From: Nitrospira sp.
GTDB taxonomy: Bacteria; Nitrospirota; Nitrospiria; Nitrospirales; Nitrospiraceae
Reading direction: 5' to 3'
Length of the DNA: 64,000 bases
NCBI GenBank assembly: GCA_024998565.1
Contig: JACOEM010000006.1
Coordinates: 213,886 to 277,885, forward strand
Shown: in pieces, positions 43,389 through 53,087 of the stretch
Layout: the number at the start of each line of letters is the position of its first letter
How positions within the stretch are numbered: position 1 is the stretch's first letter
The notes under the pieces: model-generated
What the model was told of the DNA's origin: nothing
Databases searched by the model: none
Seen by the model: only the letters and a program-made list of their open reading frames with translations
Position numbers and translations under genes: made by a program

Positions 43389-43757
43389 TCATTTCCAGGA
43401 GACGGATGGGAGGGAGATGACTCGCTCGCTCTCTGCGCTTGACTGTGCGTCGAGGAGCAGATCGTACACCATTTTTACACGCGCCCGTATGTCCTGAGCG
43501 AGCGACAGGAATTCGACCCCGAACGAATCCTTGCCGGTCCAGGTGACGACGGCGGGTTTGATTTCGATGGGTTCACGGCGATCGGGCAGTGAGATGCGCA
43601 GGGTCAATCGCATTCCGCAATGCACCTTGGCCTCAGGCTGTTCGATCCGGCACCCGCCTGGGGAGAAGTCCCGCACGACGCCCTGGCTGGTTCCGCGAGG
43701 CCCTTGAAGCTCAATGGGCCGGTTCATTTCCACTCGTCTGTTCTTCCGTTTCGCCAT
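43389..43757 (-). CDS. PilZ-domain protein
   Basis: The 122-residue protein has the PilZ c-di-GMP-binding signature in partial form: KNRRVEMNRPIEL at the N-terminus (RxxxR start), followed by VVRDFSPGGCRIEQPE (D/NxSxxG). Both parts of the fold are recognisable. The ATG at 43757 follows GAAAGGGCAATCG; the longer frame upstream is not supported. It could be a stand-alone c-di-GMP receptor. No cyclase or phosphodiesterase is next to it. Confidence 0.82.
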   Translation of the reverse strand: MAKRKNRRVEMNRPIELQGPRGTSQGVVRDFSPGGCRIEQPEAKVHCGMRLTLRISLPDRREPIEIKPAVVTWTGKDSFGVEFLSLAQDIRARVKMVYDLLLDAQSSAESERVISLPSVSWK

Positions 43758-43887
43758 CGATTGCCCTTTCCGCGCTGCGTTTGTGTGACGGGATCGAGAC
43801 CGTGCGCTTTCGAAACCAACCTGCAACAAGCATGGCGTGGGAGACATGCACCTCGCCCGATGCGCGATGAGCCTGTTCAACCTCCGT

Positions 43888-44877
43888 TCAAATAGCCGGC
43901 TGCATGAGAGACTCCGCCAAGTCCCTGAATGTCGGATCCAGCATGAATCGCCTGAATGAAACATCCTGTCGGGGATCCGGTATGCGGTCACCCCCCTCTC
44001 GCTGGCGATTGTTGCGGAAGGCAGCGTGGAGGGATTGCATCGCCTTTTCCCGATCGTTCATCCCTGCGTAGGTGCGGGCGAGGTGGTAATGAAACAGTGA
44101 GTTGGCAGGATCTTGTGAGAGGCCGTAGTCCAACGTGGCCTTGGCGCGCGTGAGGTCACCGGTCATACCGTAGGCCACCCCCAAGTTATGAACGAGCAGG
44201 CGCCAGACGGCCTTGTCGAGGGTTGAGTGTGCTCGTTCCAACGCGATCGCCTGCTCATAGTACGGAATGGCTTGCCGAAAGTGCCCTTGCAGGTAGGATG
44301 CGCTGCCTGCTCGAAAGTGGTCGAGGCTGCCGGCCCGGGGGGCGGGGACGATGTCGAGACTCTGCAGCACCGCTCGCAATCGTGAATCATCTCCGCGCGT
44401 GAAACCGGTTGTAGCAACGTGGATGTCTGCGTAGACGTTGTCTTTACGGACGCAGGCGAATAGGTGGAGTTGATCTACCGATGTTCCCTTGGTCTCTGGC
44501 AGCAGATACTCGAGGATAGGTATGTGCCTGATTTCGTATCGCGTGATGTCCTGCCGGGGTTGTTCCGGTGATGTCCGCGCGATGTGTTCCAGATGGGCGA
44601 GGCAGCCTTGTTCCGTAGCCTGTCCGGACACCGCTTCCAACGTGACCGAGAGATGCGTCGATGCGGCGCTGTTGGTGGCGAAGACATATCGCCGCCCATC
44701 CGGTTTGATCCCGTCGATCTGCACACGGTAACCGGTCATGTCGAGGCTCAGGGCCCACGGTTGTTCCACGAGGGCGATGAGTGCGGGCTGCGGTGGCTCC
44801 GCTGCCATGGCGGTCTCGGATGTGAACAGGATCAGTCCGAGCACGCCGATTGGAACTGACTGTGTGAATGATGGCAT
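43888..44877 (-). CDS. exported TPR protein
   Basis: The ATG at 44877 follows GGGCAAGGAGATCCC and begins a signal peptide (IGVLGLILFTSETAMAAEP). The first 200 residues are an unassigned beta-rich region. The C-terminal 120 residues hold about three TPR repeats (AGSASYLQGHFRQAIPYYEQ, HNLGVAYGMTGDLTRAKATL, FHYHLARTYAGMNDREKAMQ), a protein-protein interaction fold. It is a periplasmic or surface protein. The partner is unknown. Confidence 0.75.
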   Translation of the reverse strand: MPSFTQSVPIGVLGLILFTSETAMAAEPPQPALIALVEQPWALSLDMTGYRVQIDGIKPDGRRYVFATNSAASTHLSVTLEAVSGQATEQGCLAHLEHIARTSPEQPRQDITRYEIRHIPILEYLLPETKGTSVDQLHLFACVRKDNVYADIHVATTGFTRGDDSRLRAVLQSLDIVPAPRAGSLDHFRAGSASYLQGHFRQAIPYYEQAIALERAHSTLDKAVWRLLVHNLGVAYGMTGDLTRAKATLDYGLSQDPANSLFHYHLARTYAGMNDREKAMQSLHAAFRNNRQREGGDRIPDPRQDVSFRRFMLDPTFRDLAESLMQPAI

Positions 44878-45260
44878 GGGATCTCCTTGCCCTCTTTCGT
44901 TCGGGTGTCGGTTGTGAGGTGACTGTAGTCTAACGTTCACCTCCCGCCGGCCAAAGAAAAAGTGCGAAACCCGCGTCACGGCGCCCTGTGTCCCGCACGT
45001 TCATGGAGAGTTGGTCGGTATCAGTTTGTGGCGTCCTGCGACAGTGTGGAGGGCAGGCTGGGGTATTTCCCTTCAGCGGTGAGACGTATAGCGCCTGTGG
45101 ATTGGAGGCGAGCGTCCAATCGTGGTACTTCGCGGAGGGTTAGCGGGATATCGGATTGCGCCCATCGGCGGCCTCTCGGTATCGGCTTTGCATTGTGTGA
45201 GGCAAGGATGTATCTGTATCGAGCGACGGTCCGTATGGCCGTGCAAGGGAAGGAGCCAGG
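44878..45260. other. intergenic region with one candidate promoter
   Basis: About 380 bases between divergent exported genes. Apart from the promoter at 45188-45216, I see no gene or structured repeat. Confidence 0.45.
45188..45216 (+). promoter_or_regulatory. candidate sigma-70 promoter
   Basis: TTGCAT (45188-45193), a 17-base spacer and TATCTG (45211-45216). The gene at 45261 starts about 40 bases downstream, after GGAAGGAGCCAGG. Confidence 0.4.
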
Positions 45261-45860
45261 ATGCGACAGCGAGCTACGACCGTTCTCGGGTTTCGGCGAC
45301 AGTGGCGAGTCGCCTGTGTATTGGCGGCGAGCCTCATGCTGGCGGGGCCGTCGGCGCATGCCACCGTCCAGGTGCTGCCTGAGATGACGCTGAAGCGTGA
45401 GGGACAGAGCATCACCGGAGCTAAGGCGATTCGCGCCGATCAGACGATGCAGGACATTCTGACGGCCTTCGATCGTGCGGAGCAAGCGCTGGAACGGCAG
45501 GATCTCAGCGCGCTGATGCAGTTTTATGCTTCCGGCTACAACTATCACGGCTTACATGTGGCGGACGTGGAGCGCATCTGGGGCGAGGTGTTCGAGCACT
45601 ATCGCGCGTTATCCTCGACGCACCTGTTTTCCGAGATGAAGGTGGTGCAGACCGAAGAAGGGACCCGGGTGGAGTTGACGTGCACCGGCGGTCTTTATGG
45701 TACAGAGGCGCAGTCAGGCGCCCGCATCACGCTGGATAGTTGGTTCCAGGAGGTTCACTATCTGGTGCGGGACAAGAACGGATGGCGGTTTCTCGGGAAT
45801 CGAGGGGATGCGCCGCGTTCGGCGCCCTTTTCCTCGTCCCCGCACCATCCTCTGTTCTGA
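45261..45860 (+). CDS. exported protein of unknown function, NTF2/SnoaL-like part
   Basis: A signal peptide (RVACVLAASLMLAGPSAHA) precedes 165 residues. The region ILTAFDRAEQALERQDLSAL, then the phrases MQFYASGYNYHG and WFQEVHYLVRDKNGWRFLGN, has the layout of an NTF2-like cone: helix pair, then strands ending on a Trp-Phe. No catalytic residues stand out. It converges with the next minus-strand gene 10 bases later. Confidence 0.65.
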   Translation: MRQRATTVLGFRRQWRVACVLAASLMLAGPSAHATVQVLPEMTLKREGQSITGAKAIRADQTMQDILTAFDRAEQALERQDLSALMQFYASGYNYHGLHVADVERIWGEVFEHYRALSSTHLFSEMKVVQTEEGTRVELTCTGGLYGTEAQSGARITLDSWFQEVHYLVRDKNGWRFLGNRGDAPRSAPFSSSPHHPLF

Positions 45861-45870
45861 GCGGGAGTGA

Positions 45871-46323
45871 TCAGGCTGCAGCGGCGGATGCGGCTGTGGC
45901 AGCAGTGCCGAGCAGTTTCTTGACGCTGGCATGGGCCAGGACCACGTCGGGTGTCCGTTGCAGCGCTTCATAGTAGCTGCGTTCGAACCCGTCGCCCTCT
46001 TCGGAGGGCCGCAGCATCGTGCGCGCTTCCGACAGCAGGTCCTGTGCTGCTTCCAGGGTCGTGTCGTCTTGATCTTCGAGGACGACATCGATGCGGACGA
46101 CGAGGTGTGATAGGGGGTGAAGCCAGGCGAACCAGGGGTCGTTCATAACCAGTTGCAGTAACTGCCCCGCTGAGGAGACGCGCCCGTAGATGCGTTCATA
46201 GGTGACTTGTTCGGAGACGATGAGGGACTTATGCAGGCCAAGCAGGCCGTGGCGGAGGTCCTTGAGGCTGCGGCGCAAACTGTCCGGAATCGGATTCGGA
46301 GCCGACCAGGAAGAACGTGTCAT
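45871..46323 (-). CDS. conserved hypothetical protein
   Basis: An all-alpha 150-residue protein, soluble and without signal peptide: LRRSLKDLRHGLLGLHKSLI near the N-terminus, RIYGRVSSAGQLLQLVMNDP in the middle, and a C-terminal helix ending in an Ala run. The fold resembles the small family found in many Proteobacteria and Nitrospirota without known function. Only the family resemblance supports it. Confidence 0.65.
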   Translation of the reverse strand: MTRSSWSAPNPIPDSLRRSLKDLRHGLLGLHKSLIVSEQVTYERIYGRVSSAGQLLQLVMNDPWFAWLHPLSHLVVRIDVVLEDQDDTTLEAAQDLLSEARTMLRPSEEGDGFERSYYEALQRTPDVVLAHASVKKLLGTAATAASAAAA

Positions 46324-46627
46324 ATACCACCAATCCTAACAGATCCACAGCTTCAAGCGACGGTTGTTCCCACCACAGGAATGACGCCCGATCCAGGGCC
46401 GATGCTCCGTCCTTCGTGGATACTCTATCGGCGTGTTTTCGCAAGGATTGAGTCTTCGGCAAGGGGAGGGCCACATTTTTTTGTAAGGCTGCGTCGTAGA
46501 CGTGAGAAAAACCAGGGGTTTCTCCTGGAAGCTGAAGCACTTACCTGAATATCGGTCGTGCTCGGGATGTGTACGTAGGGGATCCGGATCCCAACGCAGA
46601 ACCGGTAGGGCAGCGAGATTGGAGGCT
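46324..46627. other. upstream region of the Ca-type ATPase, nothing firm
   Basis: About 300 bases. There is a T-rich stretch near 46480-46490 and small hairpin potential (CCAGG...CCTGG near 46513), but no clear promoter or gene. Confidence 0.35.
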
Positions 46628-49342
46628 ATGGTCGAGCAGGGGCAAAACATCCAAGCCCGGTGGTACGCACAGTCCCCCGATGAACTCGCGCGGGCTCTTG
46701 ATGTGAGCCTCGCACAGGGATTGCGCGAGGATGACGCTGCGCGCCGCCTGTCTGTTCATGGTCGGAATGAACTGCCGGAAGCCCCACCTCCTTCCCCTTG
46801 GACGATCCTGGGGGCGCAGTTCACCAGCCTGATTGTCTGGGTGCTGATCGGCGCTGCGATCGTTTCCGGCCTGCTCGGGGAATGGATCGATACCGGTGCC
46901 ATCCTCGCCATCGTCCTATTGAACGGATTTCTGGGTTTCGTTCAAGAGTATCGAGCCGAACAGTCGTTGGCGGCACTAAAAACCCTGGCGGTGACCTACG
47001 CGCGGGTGATTCGCGGCGGCTCGCGGCGTCAGCTGTCTTCCACGGAATTGGTGCCCGGCGACATCATCGACGTAGAGGCGGGGGATCACATCCCGGCAGA
47101 TGCGCGCCTCATTCAAGCCGCGGCGTTGCGCACGCAGGAGGCCGCGCTGACCGGGGAATCCACGCCGGTCGACAAATCCGGCGGGGTGCTCCCTGACAAC
47201 GACCTGCCCCTGGCCGATCGGCGGAACATGGTGTTTCTGGGGACCACCGTCACGGGCGGGAAGGGCCGCGCGCTCATCGTCGCAACCGGCCGTGGAACCG
47301 AGCTGGGACGGATCGCCACGTTGATGACGTCGGTGCCTGTCGAGCCGACCCCGCTCCAGCGGCGGTTGGAGCAGTTCGGCCATGTGCTGCTGCTGCTGTC
47401 TCTCGGGATCGTCGTCGTCGTGTTCGTGCTGGGCTTGTGGCGAGGCGAGCCGGTCTTCGACATGTTTCTCACGGCGGTGAGTCTGGCCGTGGCGGCCATC
47501 CCGGAAGGTCTGCCGGCGATCGTGACGACGACCCTGGCGCTCGGCGTCATGCGCATGGTGACGCGCCATGCGTTGATCCGTCGATTGCCTGCCGTGGAGA
47601 CGCTGGGTGCGGCGACGGTGATCTGTACGGACAAGACCGGCACCCTGACGAAGAACGAAATGACGGTGACCCGTCTGGCCCTCGATGGGCAGGTGTATGA
47701 GGTGACCGGAGAAGGGTATGGGCCGGAGGGCGACATCATCGGTGGTGATCCGCGCGAGGGAGGCTTGCAGCAGCTTCTGTTGAGCGCACTGTTGTGCAAC
47801 GACGCAACGCTCAAGGAAGTCGATGGCAGTTGGAAAGTGGTGGGCGATCCCACGGAAGGGGCGTTACTCGTTGCGGGCGGCAAGGCCGGATGGCGGAAAG
47901 CAGACCTGGAGCGGGCGCATCCGGTGGTGGGGGAAATTCCCTTCGATTCCGAACGCAAGATGATGACGGTGGTTCGACGATCGGGCGCAGACCTCGTGGC
48001 CTATGTGAAGGGCGCCCCGGATGTTCTGCTCGGCCGTTGTCGCGACTTTCTATCGGTCGAGGGGCAGGTGCACCCGCTCACCGATTCGATGAGAGCGTCC
48101 ATTCTGTCTATCAACCGGCAGTTTGCCGAGCAAGCCCTCCGTGTCGTCGCCCTGGCCCGGCGGACACTCGATCAAGAGCCGTCCACGTACGACTCCGAGA
48201 CCATTGAGCGGCAGTTGGTCTTTCTCGGGTTAGCCGCCATGAAAGATCCCTTGCGTCCCGAGGCCAAAGTGGCCGTCGAGCTCTGCCGGTCGGCGGGTAT
48301 CGCGACGGTGATGATTACCGGTGATCATAAGGAGACGGCCCTGGCCATTGCGCGTGAGGCGGGCTTCCCGGGCGGCGCAACGCAGGCGCTGTCCGGACTG
48401 GAGTTGAATGGGCTGACCGATGGCGAGTTGTCCGCGCGGGTCCGGGACATTGCGGTGTACGCGCGGGTATCGGCCGAGCACAAACTGCGCATCGTGAGGG
48501 CCTGGCGCGCGCAAGGGGCGGTGGTGGCGATGACCGGCGACGGGGTGAACGATGCCCCGGCGGTGCGGGAAGCGGATATCGGGATTGCGATGGGCCTGAC
48601 CGGCACGGATGTCACGAAGGATGCGTCGGACATGGTCGTCACCGACGACAACTTCGCCTCCATCGCGGCGGCGGTCGAGGAGGGGCGTAGTATCTACGAC
48701 AATATCCGCAAGGCCGTACATTATCTCTTGTCGTGCAACTTGAGCGAAGTGCTGGTGATGTTGGGGAGTACGTTGCTGGGCTGGCCCCTGCCGCTGCTTC
48801 CGATTCATATTCTCTGGATCAATCTGGTGACCGACGGATTTCCGGCTCTGGCCCTCGCCGTCGATCCGAAAGATCCCGATGTGATGAAACGGCCGCCTCG
48901 CGACCCGCAAGCCCGCCTGTTGGATCGAGAGCGATTTCTGGCTGTCTGTCTCCAGGGCACGGTGATGGCATTGGTGACGCTGGCCGTCTTCGGGATCTCT
49001 CTCACGATTTGGCACGATGAGGTGCCTTTCGCGCGAACGATGACCTTTACCACGCTGGTGTTGGTACAGCTGCTGCACGCCTTCAGTTGTCGCCATGAAC
49101 GGTATTCTCTGTTTCAAATCGGAGTGATGACCAATCGGGCGCTTGTGGGGGCCGTGCTGCTCTCTGCCCTGTTACAGGCCGGGATTTTGTTGAGCGCCTG
49201 GGGGCAGGAGATTTTCAAAGTCGTTCCGCTTCGAGCCGACGAATGGTGGCTGATGCTGGGACTCGGCGTGCTGCCGTTCGTGGTGATGGAACTGTGGAAG
49301 GCGTGGAGGCGAATGCGGGAGCCTGTCGCTGAGGCCCGCTAG
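46628..49342 (+). CDS. P-type Ca2+-ATPase (SERCA/PMR1-like)
   Basis: The 904-residue pump starts at 46628 after a GGAGG placed close to the ATG. It has a cation-ATPase N-domain, the motif [10 protein letters not shown], Asp335 in [26 protein letters not shown] and [20 protein letters not shown]. The helix-4 motif [20 protein letters not shown] and the helix-6 segment [16 protein letters not shown] are typical of P2A Ca pumps, unlike the IIC-like pump at 8.7 kb. It exports Ca(II), possibly Mn(II), from the cytosol. Its TAG stop overlaps the stop of the convergent phosphoesterase within the CTAG at 49339-49342. Confidence 0.92.
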   Translation: MVEQGQNIQARWYAQSPDELARALDVSLAQGLREDDAARRLSVHGRNELPEAPPPSPWTILGAQFTSLIVWVLIGAAIVSGLLGEWIDTGAILAIVLLNGFLGFVQEYRAEQSLAALKTLAVTYARVIRGGSRRQLSSTELVPGDIIDVEAGDHIPADARLIQAAALRTQEAALTGESTPVDKSGGVLPDNDLPLADRRNMVFLGTTVTGGKGRALIVATGRGTELGRIATLMTSVPVEPTPLQRRLEQFGHVLLLLSLGIVVVVFVLGLWRGEPVFDMFLTAVSLAVAAIPEGLPAIVTTTLALGVMRMVTRHALIRRLPAVETLGAATVICTDKTGTLTKNEMTVTRLALDGQVYEVTGEGYGPEGDIIGGDPREGGLQQLLLSALLCNDATLKEVDGSWKVVGDPTEGALLVAGGKAGWRKADLERAHPVVGEIPFDSERKMMTVVRRSGADLVAYVKGAPDVLLGRCRDFLSVEGQVHPLTDSMRASILSINRQFAEQALRVVALARRTLDQEPSTYDSETIERQLVFLGLAAMKDPLRPEAKVAVELCRSAGIATVMITGDHKETALAIAREAGFPGGATQALSGLELNGLTDGELSARVRDIAVYARVSAEHKLRIVRAWRAQGAVVAMTGDGVNDAPAVREADIGIAMGLTGTDVTKDASDMVVTDDNFASIAAAVEEGRSIYDNIRKAVHYLLSCNLSEVLVMLGSTLLGWPLPLLPIHILWINLVTDGFPALALAVDPKDPDVMKRPPRDPQARLLDRERFLAVCLQGTVMALVTLAVFGISLTIWHDEVPFARTMTFTTLVLVQLLHAFSCRHERYSLFQIGVMTNRALVGAVLLSALLQAGILLSAWGQEIFKVVPLRADEWWLMLGLGVLPFVVMELWKAWRRMREPVAEAR

Positions 49343-50199
49343 GGGGCCCAAATGGTGGTGAGGGGGCTGGCTTGCCGGCTGAACCCGACCGGCTTCGCGC
49401 CGTACATGTCTTCGATCGTGCGCAAGAGCCCATAGTGATCGACTTGTTCGCCGAACCGTCCCTGCCGCACCATCGGCCCCACCAGAATCGTCGGGATATG
49501 GTTGTCTGATTTTCCGTTGTCCTCATCCCAGGTGACGATCAGGAGGCTGTTGTGGGTCTCCGCCCATTGCACGTAGGCATCCAGATGCGTCCGGAGCCAC
49601 TGGTCCCCGCGCTCGATGCGTTCGGGGTCCTTCCCGTTGTGCATGTCGTTCAGTTGATTGGGGATGACCATGCTGACGGTGGGCAGCGTGTGGAAATCGG
49701 TCGGGAAGTCGGTGAACGGACGATTGTCGGCGGGCGGCACGGTGTTGATGGGAGACGACTGCCAATTGACCCATGGGTTATGTTTGCGTGCATAGGCCCC
49801 TGCCACGCAATCGGTGGCGCCGACGGCGGGCAAATCTTCAGCGTACCCGATGAAAGTCTGACCGGCTTGCGCCAGGGTGCTATGAAGATTCGGGGCCGTC
49901 AACGCGAGCGGGCACGTGTTCCCATTGACCCCCTCGATGGATCCGGCGAACAGGGCGATATAGTTCGGTTGGCTGGGATGGGTGATGCCGTAGGAGTTGG
50001 TCAGCAGTGCGCCTCTGCGGACCAGTGCGTTGAGGTAGGGGGCCGACGGTGAGTCGATGATTTGGGCGAACGAATGGTTCTCCTCGATCACGATTACGAT
50101 ATGGTCGGGTTTGGGCAGCGGCGTCTCGGCGGAAACGGGTTGGATCCCGAAGAGGAGAGCCATCCACAGGATACAGACGGCCAGGACGCATGAGCGCAT
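49339..50199 (-). CDS. exported phosphoesterase (phospholipase C/acid phosphatase family)
   Basis: The ATG at 50199 follows GGGGAGGGACTTCAC and begins a signal peptide (AVCILWMALLFGIQPVSAET). The alkaline-phosphatase-like core is visible: HIVIVIEENHSFAQII (metal-binding start), GITHPSQPNYIALFAGS and LLIVTWDEDNGKSDNHIPTI (Asp/Asn/His metal site). It hydrolyses phosphoesters in the periplasm, probably of lipids or small organic phosphates. Four other family residues were not checked. The C-terminus overlaps the Ca-ATPase stop. Confidence 0.85.
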   Translation of the reverse strand: MRSCVLAVCILWMALLFGIQPVSAETPLPKPDHIVIVIEENHSFAQIIDSPSAPYLNALVRRGALLTNSYGITHPSQPNYIALFAGSIEGVNGNTCPLALTAPNLHSTLAQAGQTFIGYAEDLPAVGATDCVAGAYARKHNPWVNWQSSPINTVPPADNRPFTDFPTDFHTLPTVSMVIPNQLNDMHNGKDPERIERGDQWLRTHLDAYVQWAETHNSLLIVTWDEDNGKSDNHIPTILVGPMVRQGRFGEQVDHYGLLRTIEDMYGAKPVGFSRQASPLTTIWAP

Positions 50200-50215
50200 G
50201 TGAAGTCCCTCCCCG

Positions 50216-51946
50216 TTACACGGGCAGTTCGCTGAGTCGCAGGGTATACAGATAATGATAGAGGCCCCGCTGCTCCAGCAGTGCGGCATGGGTCCCTTCT
50301 TCCACGATCTTCCCTTTATTCAGAACCAGAATGCGATCGGCGCGTTGAATGGTGCTGAGCCGGTGCGCCACGACGAAAGTGGTGCGGTTGACCATCAGGC
50401 GCTCCAACGCCTCCTGCACCAGCCGTTCGGACTCCGTATCCAGAGCCGAGGTGGCCTCGTCGAGCAGGAGAATTCTAGGATTCTTCAGAATGGCTCGCGC
50501 AATGGCGACACGTTGGCGTTGACCGCCTGAGAGGTTAATACCCTTCTCCCCGACGATCGTTTGATACCCGTCCGGGAATCCCACGATGAACTCGTGGGCA
50601 TGCGCGGCCTTGCTGGCGGCAATCATCTCTTCTTCGCTGGCGTCTTCCCGCCCGTACCGAATATTGTCCCGGATGGGCCCTCCGAACAAAATCGTATCTT
50701 GCGGCACCAGGGCGATCTGGCGATACAGGCTGTCGAGGCGAACCGCTTTGACATCGTGGCCGTCCACCGTGAGCCGTCCGGCGGTCGGGTCGTAGAATCG
50801 GTGCAAGAGGTTCATGATCGTCGTCTTGCCTGACCCGGTGGGTCCAACGATCGCAATCAATTCGCCGGGCTTCGCCTCGAAGGAGAGGTCCGAGAGGATC
50901 GGCTGCCGGGGATCATAGGCAAAGCTGATGTGCTCCGCCCGAACGTGACCACGGATGGGCGGCAGGTCGATGGCGCCCGGGGCGTCGGCAATTTCGGCAT
51001 GGGTGTCGAGGATCTCAAAGACGCGCTGCATGGCCCCTTGGGCTTCCTTGATCTGCGCGAATACCCGGGCTGCCGACCCGAACGGTCCGATCAGAATTCC
51101 GGCAAAGAGCACGAACGCAAACAGGTCGCCGGGGGAGACCGTGCCGTCGATGACCTGGCGCCCGCCGTACCACAAGACGAGGGCGGCGGCGGCAAAGGTG
51201 ACGAAGATGATCGTCGGCACGAACCAGGCCATGATGGTGGCACGGCGCAGTGACAGCTCCATCGCGGACTGGACCTGAGCCACGAACCGTTCTTCTTCCC
51301 GTTTCGTTTGGACGAAGGATTTCACGACGCGGATCCCTGCAATGACTTCTTCGACCAGCGTGCTGACGGAGGCGGTTTGGTCCTGGATTTTGGTGGACAG
51401 CGCCCGGAGTCGCCGCCCGAACAGTTTGGCCACGACGACCAGCATCGGGAGCAGCACCAGAATGAGCAGGCAGAGTTGCCAGTTCATGGCGAACAGGAAG
51501 CCCGCGCCGCCGATGAAGGTAACGATTTGTTTGGCGGCGTCGATGGGCGTATCGGTTACGACGTTCTGAATGACGGTGACATCGTTCATGAGCCGGGACA
51601 TCAATTCGCCGGTTCGGCGCTTCGAGAAGAAGTTGACCGACAGCGTCTCGAGATGTGCGAAGAGATGGATCCGGAAATCGGCCATCACCCGTTGGGAGAC
51701 CCAGGCGGTGAGGTAACTGTGTCCCATCGAACATAACCCCTGGATCAAGACCAAGCCCAACAAGAGCAGGATCATTTCTGTCATGCGCGCGGCATCGTGC
51801 TGGACGGTGATGACGTCCCACAGGGTGCCGCCTAAACGAAGGAGGGCAAGGTTGATGGCGGCAACCGCCATAACCATGACGGCAGCCGCCATCATTCGAG
51901 GGACGTAGGGCTTGAGGAACGGAAAGAATCGTTTGAACGAGAACAT
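50216..51946 (-). CDS. ABC exporter, MsbA/lipid-A-exporter-like half transporter
   Basis: This 576-residue half transporter has six membrane helices (type I ABC exporter TMD), then an ABC domain with Walker A GPTGSGKTT, the signature LSGGQRQRVAIARAI, Walker B ILLLDEATSALD and an H-loop FVVAHRLS. This layout fits MsbA-like lipid/drug exporters that work as homodimers. No partner half transporter is encoded. The start at 51946 has no clear ribosome site, so a later start is possible. It is upstream, by 16 bases, of the phosphoesterase gene, and the two may be one transcript. Confidence 0.9.
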   Translation of the reverse strand: MFSFKRFFPFLKPYVPRMMAAAVMVMAVAAINLALLRLGGTLWDVITVQHDAARMTEMILLLLGLVLIQGLCSMGHSYLTAWVSQRVMADFRIHLFAHLETLSVNFFSKRRTGELMSRLMNDVTVIQNVVTDTPIDAAKQIVTFIGGAGFLFAMNWQLCLLILVLLPMLVVVAKLFGRRLRALSTKIQDQTASVSTLVEEVIAGIRVVKSFVQTKREEERFVAQVQSAMELSLRRATIMAWFVPTIIFVTFAAAALVLWYGGRQVIDGTVSPGDLFAFVLFAGILIGPFGSAARVFAQIKEAQGAMQRVFEILDTHAEIADAPGAIDLPPIRGHVRAEHISFAYDPRQPILSDLSFEAKPGELIAIVGPTGSGKTTIMNLLHRFYDPTAGRLTVDGHDVKAVRLDSLYRQIALVPQDTILFGGPIRDNIRYGREDASEEEMIAASKAAHAHEFIVGFPDGYQTIVGEKGINLSGGQRQRVAIARAILKNPRILLLDEATSALDTESERLVQEALERLMVNRTTFVVAHRLSTIQRADRILVLNKGKIVEEGTHAALLEQRGLYHYLYTLRLSELPV

Positions 51947-52048
51947 GGTGTTACGACAATGGTTTCAGAGGGGGCAGGCCTGTAGCGTATCACCGTTGGT
52001 GGCGGCGATACGCATACGGCATGACCTTCGTGATGAGGTGAGATCGCG

Positions 52049-52267
52049 CTAGAGCTGAGCGATGGACTCGATCAAGTTTTTATTGATCGCCACGAAGTCA
52101 GACCGATCCTTATCGTTGATCAACACGTCAGTCAGGCTGATGAACAGCCGCTGCTCTTCGTTGATCGCATCTGACACACGATTGCGCATGGGCGGGATGA
52201 GGAAATCCCCGACGTAAACACAGTTCACCGTTCGAACGCGGATGCGAACTTTTTTTCCTTCGGGCAC
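52049..52267 (-). CDS. small conserved protein (DUF6812-like)
   Basis: A GTG start at 52267 follows GGAGGGATCC. The 72-residue protein reads RVRTVNCVYVGDFLIPPMRN and RLFISLTDVLINDKDRSDFV, a compact beta-rich protein with a short helix. It matches a small family of unknown function. It lies 31 bases downstream of the bS22-like gene on the same strand, so both are probably co-transcribed. Confidence 0.7.
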   Translation of the reverse strand: MPEGKKVRIRVRTVNCVYVGDFLIPPMRNRVSDAINEEQRLFISLTDVLINDKDRSDFVAINKNLIESIAQL

Positions 52268-52298
52268 GGATCCCTCCGTCCATTATGTCGTGATGGGC

Positions 52299-52394
52299 TC
52301 AGCTCTTGCGACGCAAGAATTTCTGACGCCGGCGCAACTTTTTATACTTGTGCTTGCGCATCTTCTTCCGGCGTTTCTTGAGGACACTCGCCAT
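52299..52394 (-). CDS. bS22-like/AURKAIP1-COX24-domain small ribosomal protein
   Basis: A 31-residue, extremely basic protein: MASVLKKRRKKMRKHKYKKL followed by RRRQKFLRRKS. This is the COX24/AURKAIP1 motif (SVLKKRRKKMxKHKxKKLxRRxxxxRR), known as ribosomal protein bS22 in mycobacteria and as a mitoribosomal partner in eukaryotes. The ATG at 52394 follows TTGGAGATTGAATGT, and a -35/-10 pair lies directly upstream. It is far below usual length cut-offs and is easily missed by gene finders. Ribosome association is inferred from the family. Confidence 0.85.
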   Translation of the reverse strand: MASVLKKRRKKMRKHKYKKLRRRQKFLRRKS

Positions 52395-52423
52395 ACATTC
52401 AATCTCCAACTGCTAGGCGCGGG

Positions 52424-52452
52424 AGTCTAGTGGGTTTCAGTCCAAAATGCAA
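52424..52452 (-). promoter_or_regulatory. candidate promoter for the bS22-like gene
   Basis: On the minus strand, TTGCAT (52447-52452), a 17-base spacer and TAGACT (52424-52429). The transcript would begin about 20-25 bases upstream of the 52394 ATG. Confidence 0.45.
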
Positions 52453-52569
52453 GCCAAGATTATGACTTGTTGTATGTTGATAGGCCGCATAACCGTTCTG
52501 CAGGAGGCGATGAACGTGAGGCGAGCCCGTCGGCTTGACCTCTTTCCGCCAAGGTTCCTATACTGCGCC

Positions 52570-53085
52570 ATGATTGAATCGTGCCCGCCGATCCGCCTTT
52601 TTCTCAGACGTGTCTTCCTGGCCATGCTGTTGATCCTGACCGTGGGTTGTGCAGGAAAAACCCTTCAGTATAAGGACGATCACGACCGTATTCTTCGCAT
52701 CGACCAGGCTGTGGAGTCGCTCCGTAAATCCTACGTAGAACGGGACCGTAGTGCGCTGGAGGCGTTGTTCCTCCCGTCGGGGAATTTGGATCAGGTGCAA
52801 CGTGAGATTCACGCCGACTTCGATACCTTTCGCGACATTCAGTTGGAGTTTTCCATTGAGCGCATCTTGATCGAAGGGGACAATATCGATGTGTTTGTCC
52901 ATTGGCAGGGCCAGTGGAAACGGGATCCTGCCGAGGCGGGCACGCGCCAGCGTGGCCATGGGCGGTTGGCCTGGGTCGGCACGCAGTCCATTCTGCTTCG
53001 GGAAGCGCAGGGCGATCTGCCTTTCGGCATGGGCGCGCGCGCCAGCGTGGGTGAAGGCCCGGCACGCGGGCAAGCCAAGCCATAG
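52570..53085 (+). CDS. lipoprotein of unknown function
   Basis: From ATG 52570 the protein has a lipoprotein signal ending LLILTVGCAGK, with the lipobox Cys at about residue 28. An alternative ATG at 52510 has AGGAGG only two bases away and would add 20 residues ahead of the signal. The mature part (about 145 residues) resembles NTF2-like domains (RILRIDQAVESLRKSYVERD, then DVFVHWQGQWKRDPAEAG). It is 2 bases upstream of nadB, so it heads that transcript. Function unknown. Confidence 0.65.
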   Translation: MIESCPPIRLFLRRVFLAMLLILTVGCAGKTLQYKDDHDRILRIDQAVESLRKSYVERDRSALEALFLPSGNLDQVQREIHADFDTFRDIQLEFSIERILIEGDNIDVFVHWQGQWKRDPAEAGTRQRGHGRLAWVGTQSILLREAQGDLPFGMGARASVGEGPARGQAKP

Positions 53086-53087
53086 CC

